This document shows positions 63,260 through 64,000 of a stretch of DNA of 64,000 bases, in pieces. The position numbers were made by a program, and so were the translations under genes. The DNA comes from Sanguibacter keddieii DSM 10542 (lineage in GTDB: Bacteria > Actinomycetota > Actinomycetes > Actinomycetales > Cellulomonadaceae). Within the stretch, counting starts at the first letter, position 1; each line of letters opens with the position of its first letter. A model generated the notes under the pieces. That model was not told where the DNA came from. It saw only the letters and a list, made by a program, of their open reading frames with translations, and did no database searches. Where the stretch lies: assembly GCF_000024925.1 (NCBI RefSeq), contig NC_013521.1:3534001-3598000 (forward strand), read 5' to 3'.

Positions 63260-64000
63260 TGGACGTGACCCGCGGAGCCAGCGTGACCGCATCGGCCCCT
63301 GCCGCAGAGGCAGAGTCAGGGGCTGGGTCGGCCCCCGCCTCGCCGTGGCAGGAGCAGCTCGTCGCCCAGCGCGAGGTGCTCAACTCGCGGGTCGCGGCAG
63401 CCCGCTCGGCGGGTGCGCCGGTGGACGCGCTCCGTGCGGCGCTCGTCGAGATGGCCCCGGCAGCCGACCACCTCGCCCGGTCGATGGCCGAACCGGGCGC
63501 CTTCGCCCGGGCGGTGCTCCCGATCGTCGACGCGGTCGTCCGCCTCGTGGCCCGGCGGGCGTGGCACGAGTCCTCGGCCGAGCGGTGGGCGATGCTCGGC
63601 GTCGTGCCCTTCGTGGCACGGGCCGTGTCCCGCTCCCCCGAGACGACGATCGACGTCGTGGTGCAGGGCGCGGCCCGGACGGTGCGCGGCGCGGACCTCG
63701 GTGCCTGGGGTCGCCGTCTGGCGGCTGCCGACGTGCACCTGCCCGACGACGAGTCCTTCCGGCGCGCCGCAGCAGTCGCCGCGTGGCGGTCCGGGTTCGT
63801 GCGCGTCCGGCAGGCGGCTCTCGATGCCGCCGAGCAGCTGCCCGACGCAGCGCTCCAGGCGCTGCTCGACCTTCCGGCACCCACGGTGCCCGGCCACGGC
63901 GAGGTGGCCACCGGTCCCCGGCAGGTGCTGGAGGGCAACACGGTCGACCCCTTCTGGTGGCCGGGGTCCCCGACCTCTGGGCCGCTCGCACGCGCCGGAG
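63259..64000 (+). CDS. Unknown partner of the MoxR-type ATPase, truncated by the window end
   Basis: ATG 63259 shares one base with the upstream stop; 247 codons are open to the window edge with no stop. The sequence is helical and Ala/Arg-rich (SPWQEQLVAQREVLNSRVAAARSAGAPVDALRAALVEM; AWHESSAERWAMLGVVPFVARAVSRSPETTIDVVV; ADLGAWGRRLAAADVHLPDDESFRRAAAVAAWRSGFVRVRQAALDAAEQLPD). No membrane segment, vWA metal-site motif or catalytic signature is visible in this part. Tight coupling says it works with the ATPase; the rest of the system lies beyond the window. Confidence 0.7.
   Translation, partial: MDVTRGASVTASAPAAEAESGAGSAPASPWQEQLVAQREVLNSRVAAARSAGAPVDALRAALVEMAPAADHLARSMAEPGAFARAVLPIVDAVVRLVARRAWHESSAERWAMLGVVPFVARAVSRSPETTIDVVVQGAARTVRGADLGAWGRRLAAADVHLPDDESFRRAAAVAAWRSGFVRVRQAALDAAEQLPDAALQALLDLPAPTVPGHGEVATGPRQVLEGNTVDPFWWPGSPTSGPLARAG

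Noticed and set aside
1-64000. Mobile elements, tRNA/rRNA genes, prophage or defence islands
   Set aside because: No transposase, integrase, terminal inverted repeats or tRNA cloverleaf were seen by eye; composition is uniform apart from short promoter gaps. The MoxR pair at the edge is the only candidate unusual system.

Overview
This window is a very GC-rich, densely coding stretch of an Actinomycetota chromosome, most likely Micrococcales (Cellulomonas/Sanguibacter-like). The evidence is the base composition, frequent GTG starts, SD-poor or leaderless starts, mycothiol chemistry (mshA and a mycothiol-dependent isomerase family protein), Lsr2, CarD, RipA-like and LpqE-like proteins, and gene order matching conserved blocks of Mycobacterium tuberculosis (cysS-rlmB; carD-ispD-ispF beside lpqE; mshA-gpm1-senX3-regX3; ppa-dacB-Rv3626c-tilS-hpt; ftsH-folE-folP-folB-folK-DUF3180-...-panC-panD-...-lysS-lsr2). 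It is core chromosome. I saw no tRNA, rRNA, insertion sequence, prophage or CRISPR array.

Layout. 1-9.1 kb: tail of a DUF4032 protein, cysS-rlmB, a TetR/PLP-enzyme pair divergent from an FAD sugar-lactone oxidase, a VOC protein, and carD-ispD-ispF. 9.4-17.3 kb: an LpqE-like lipoprotein, then a phosphate block (pstSCAB, SenX3/RegX3-type two-component system, phoU) with direct-repeat PHO boxes before pstS and phoU. 17.4-21.6 kb: gpmA, mshA, a BFD-type ferredoxin, a lactonase and lsr2. 21.7-38.7 kb: a long leftward cofactor cluster with mostly overlapping stop/start codons: ftsH-folE-folP-folBK-DUF3180-PH-PH-DUF2520-panC-panD-nadB-nadC-lysS, making folate, pantothenate and NAD precursors. 38.9-45.4 kb: dacB-like, DUF2342, tilS, hpt (leftward), ppa (rightward) and a RipA-like cell wall hydrolase. 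45.6-48.6 kb: metY-metX behind a tiny leaderless Cys-Cys leader ORF. 48.7-58.3 kb: accessory enzymes, a protein with a RAMA-like C-terminus and a large FAD/Fe-S oxidase. 58.4-64 kb: pnuC-nadR nicotinamide riboside salvage, an LPG-synthase-TM protein, and a MoxR-type ATPase overlapping an unknown partner that is cut by the window end.

Most notable: a FolB-FolK fusion whose two folate enzymes are joined by roughly 780 residues of acidic, proline-rich, probably disordered linker; a candidate cysteine-responsive leader peptide (MTMRMCC) before metY; a mirror-arranged, 20-bp-phased GTGCGACCTC array between the FAD/Fe-S oxidase and pnuC; and the incomplete MoxR-associated system at the right edge.
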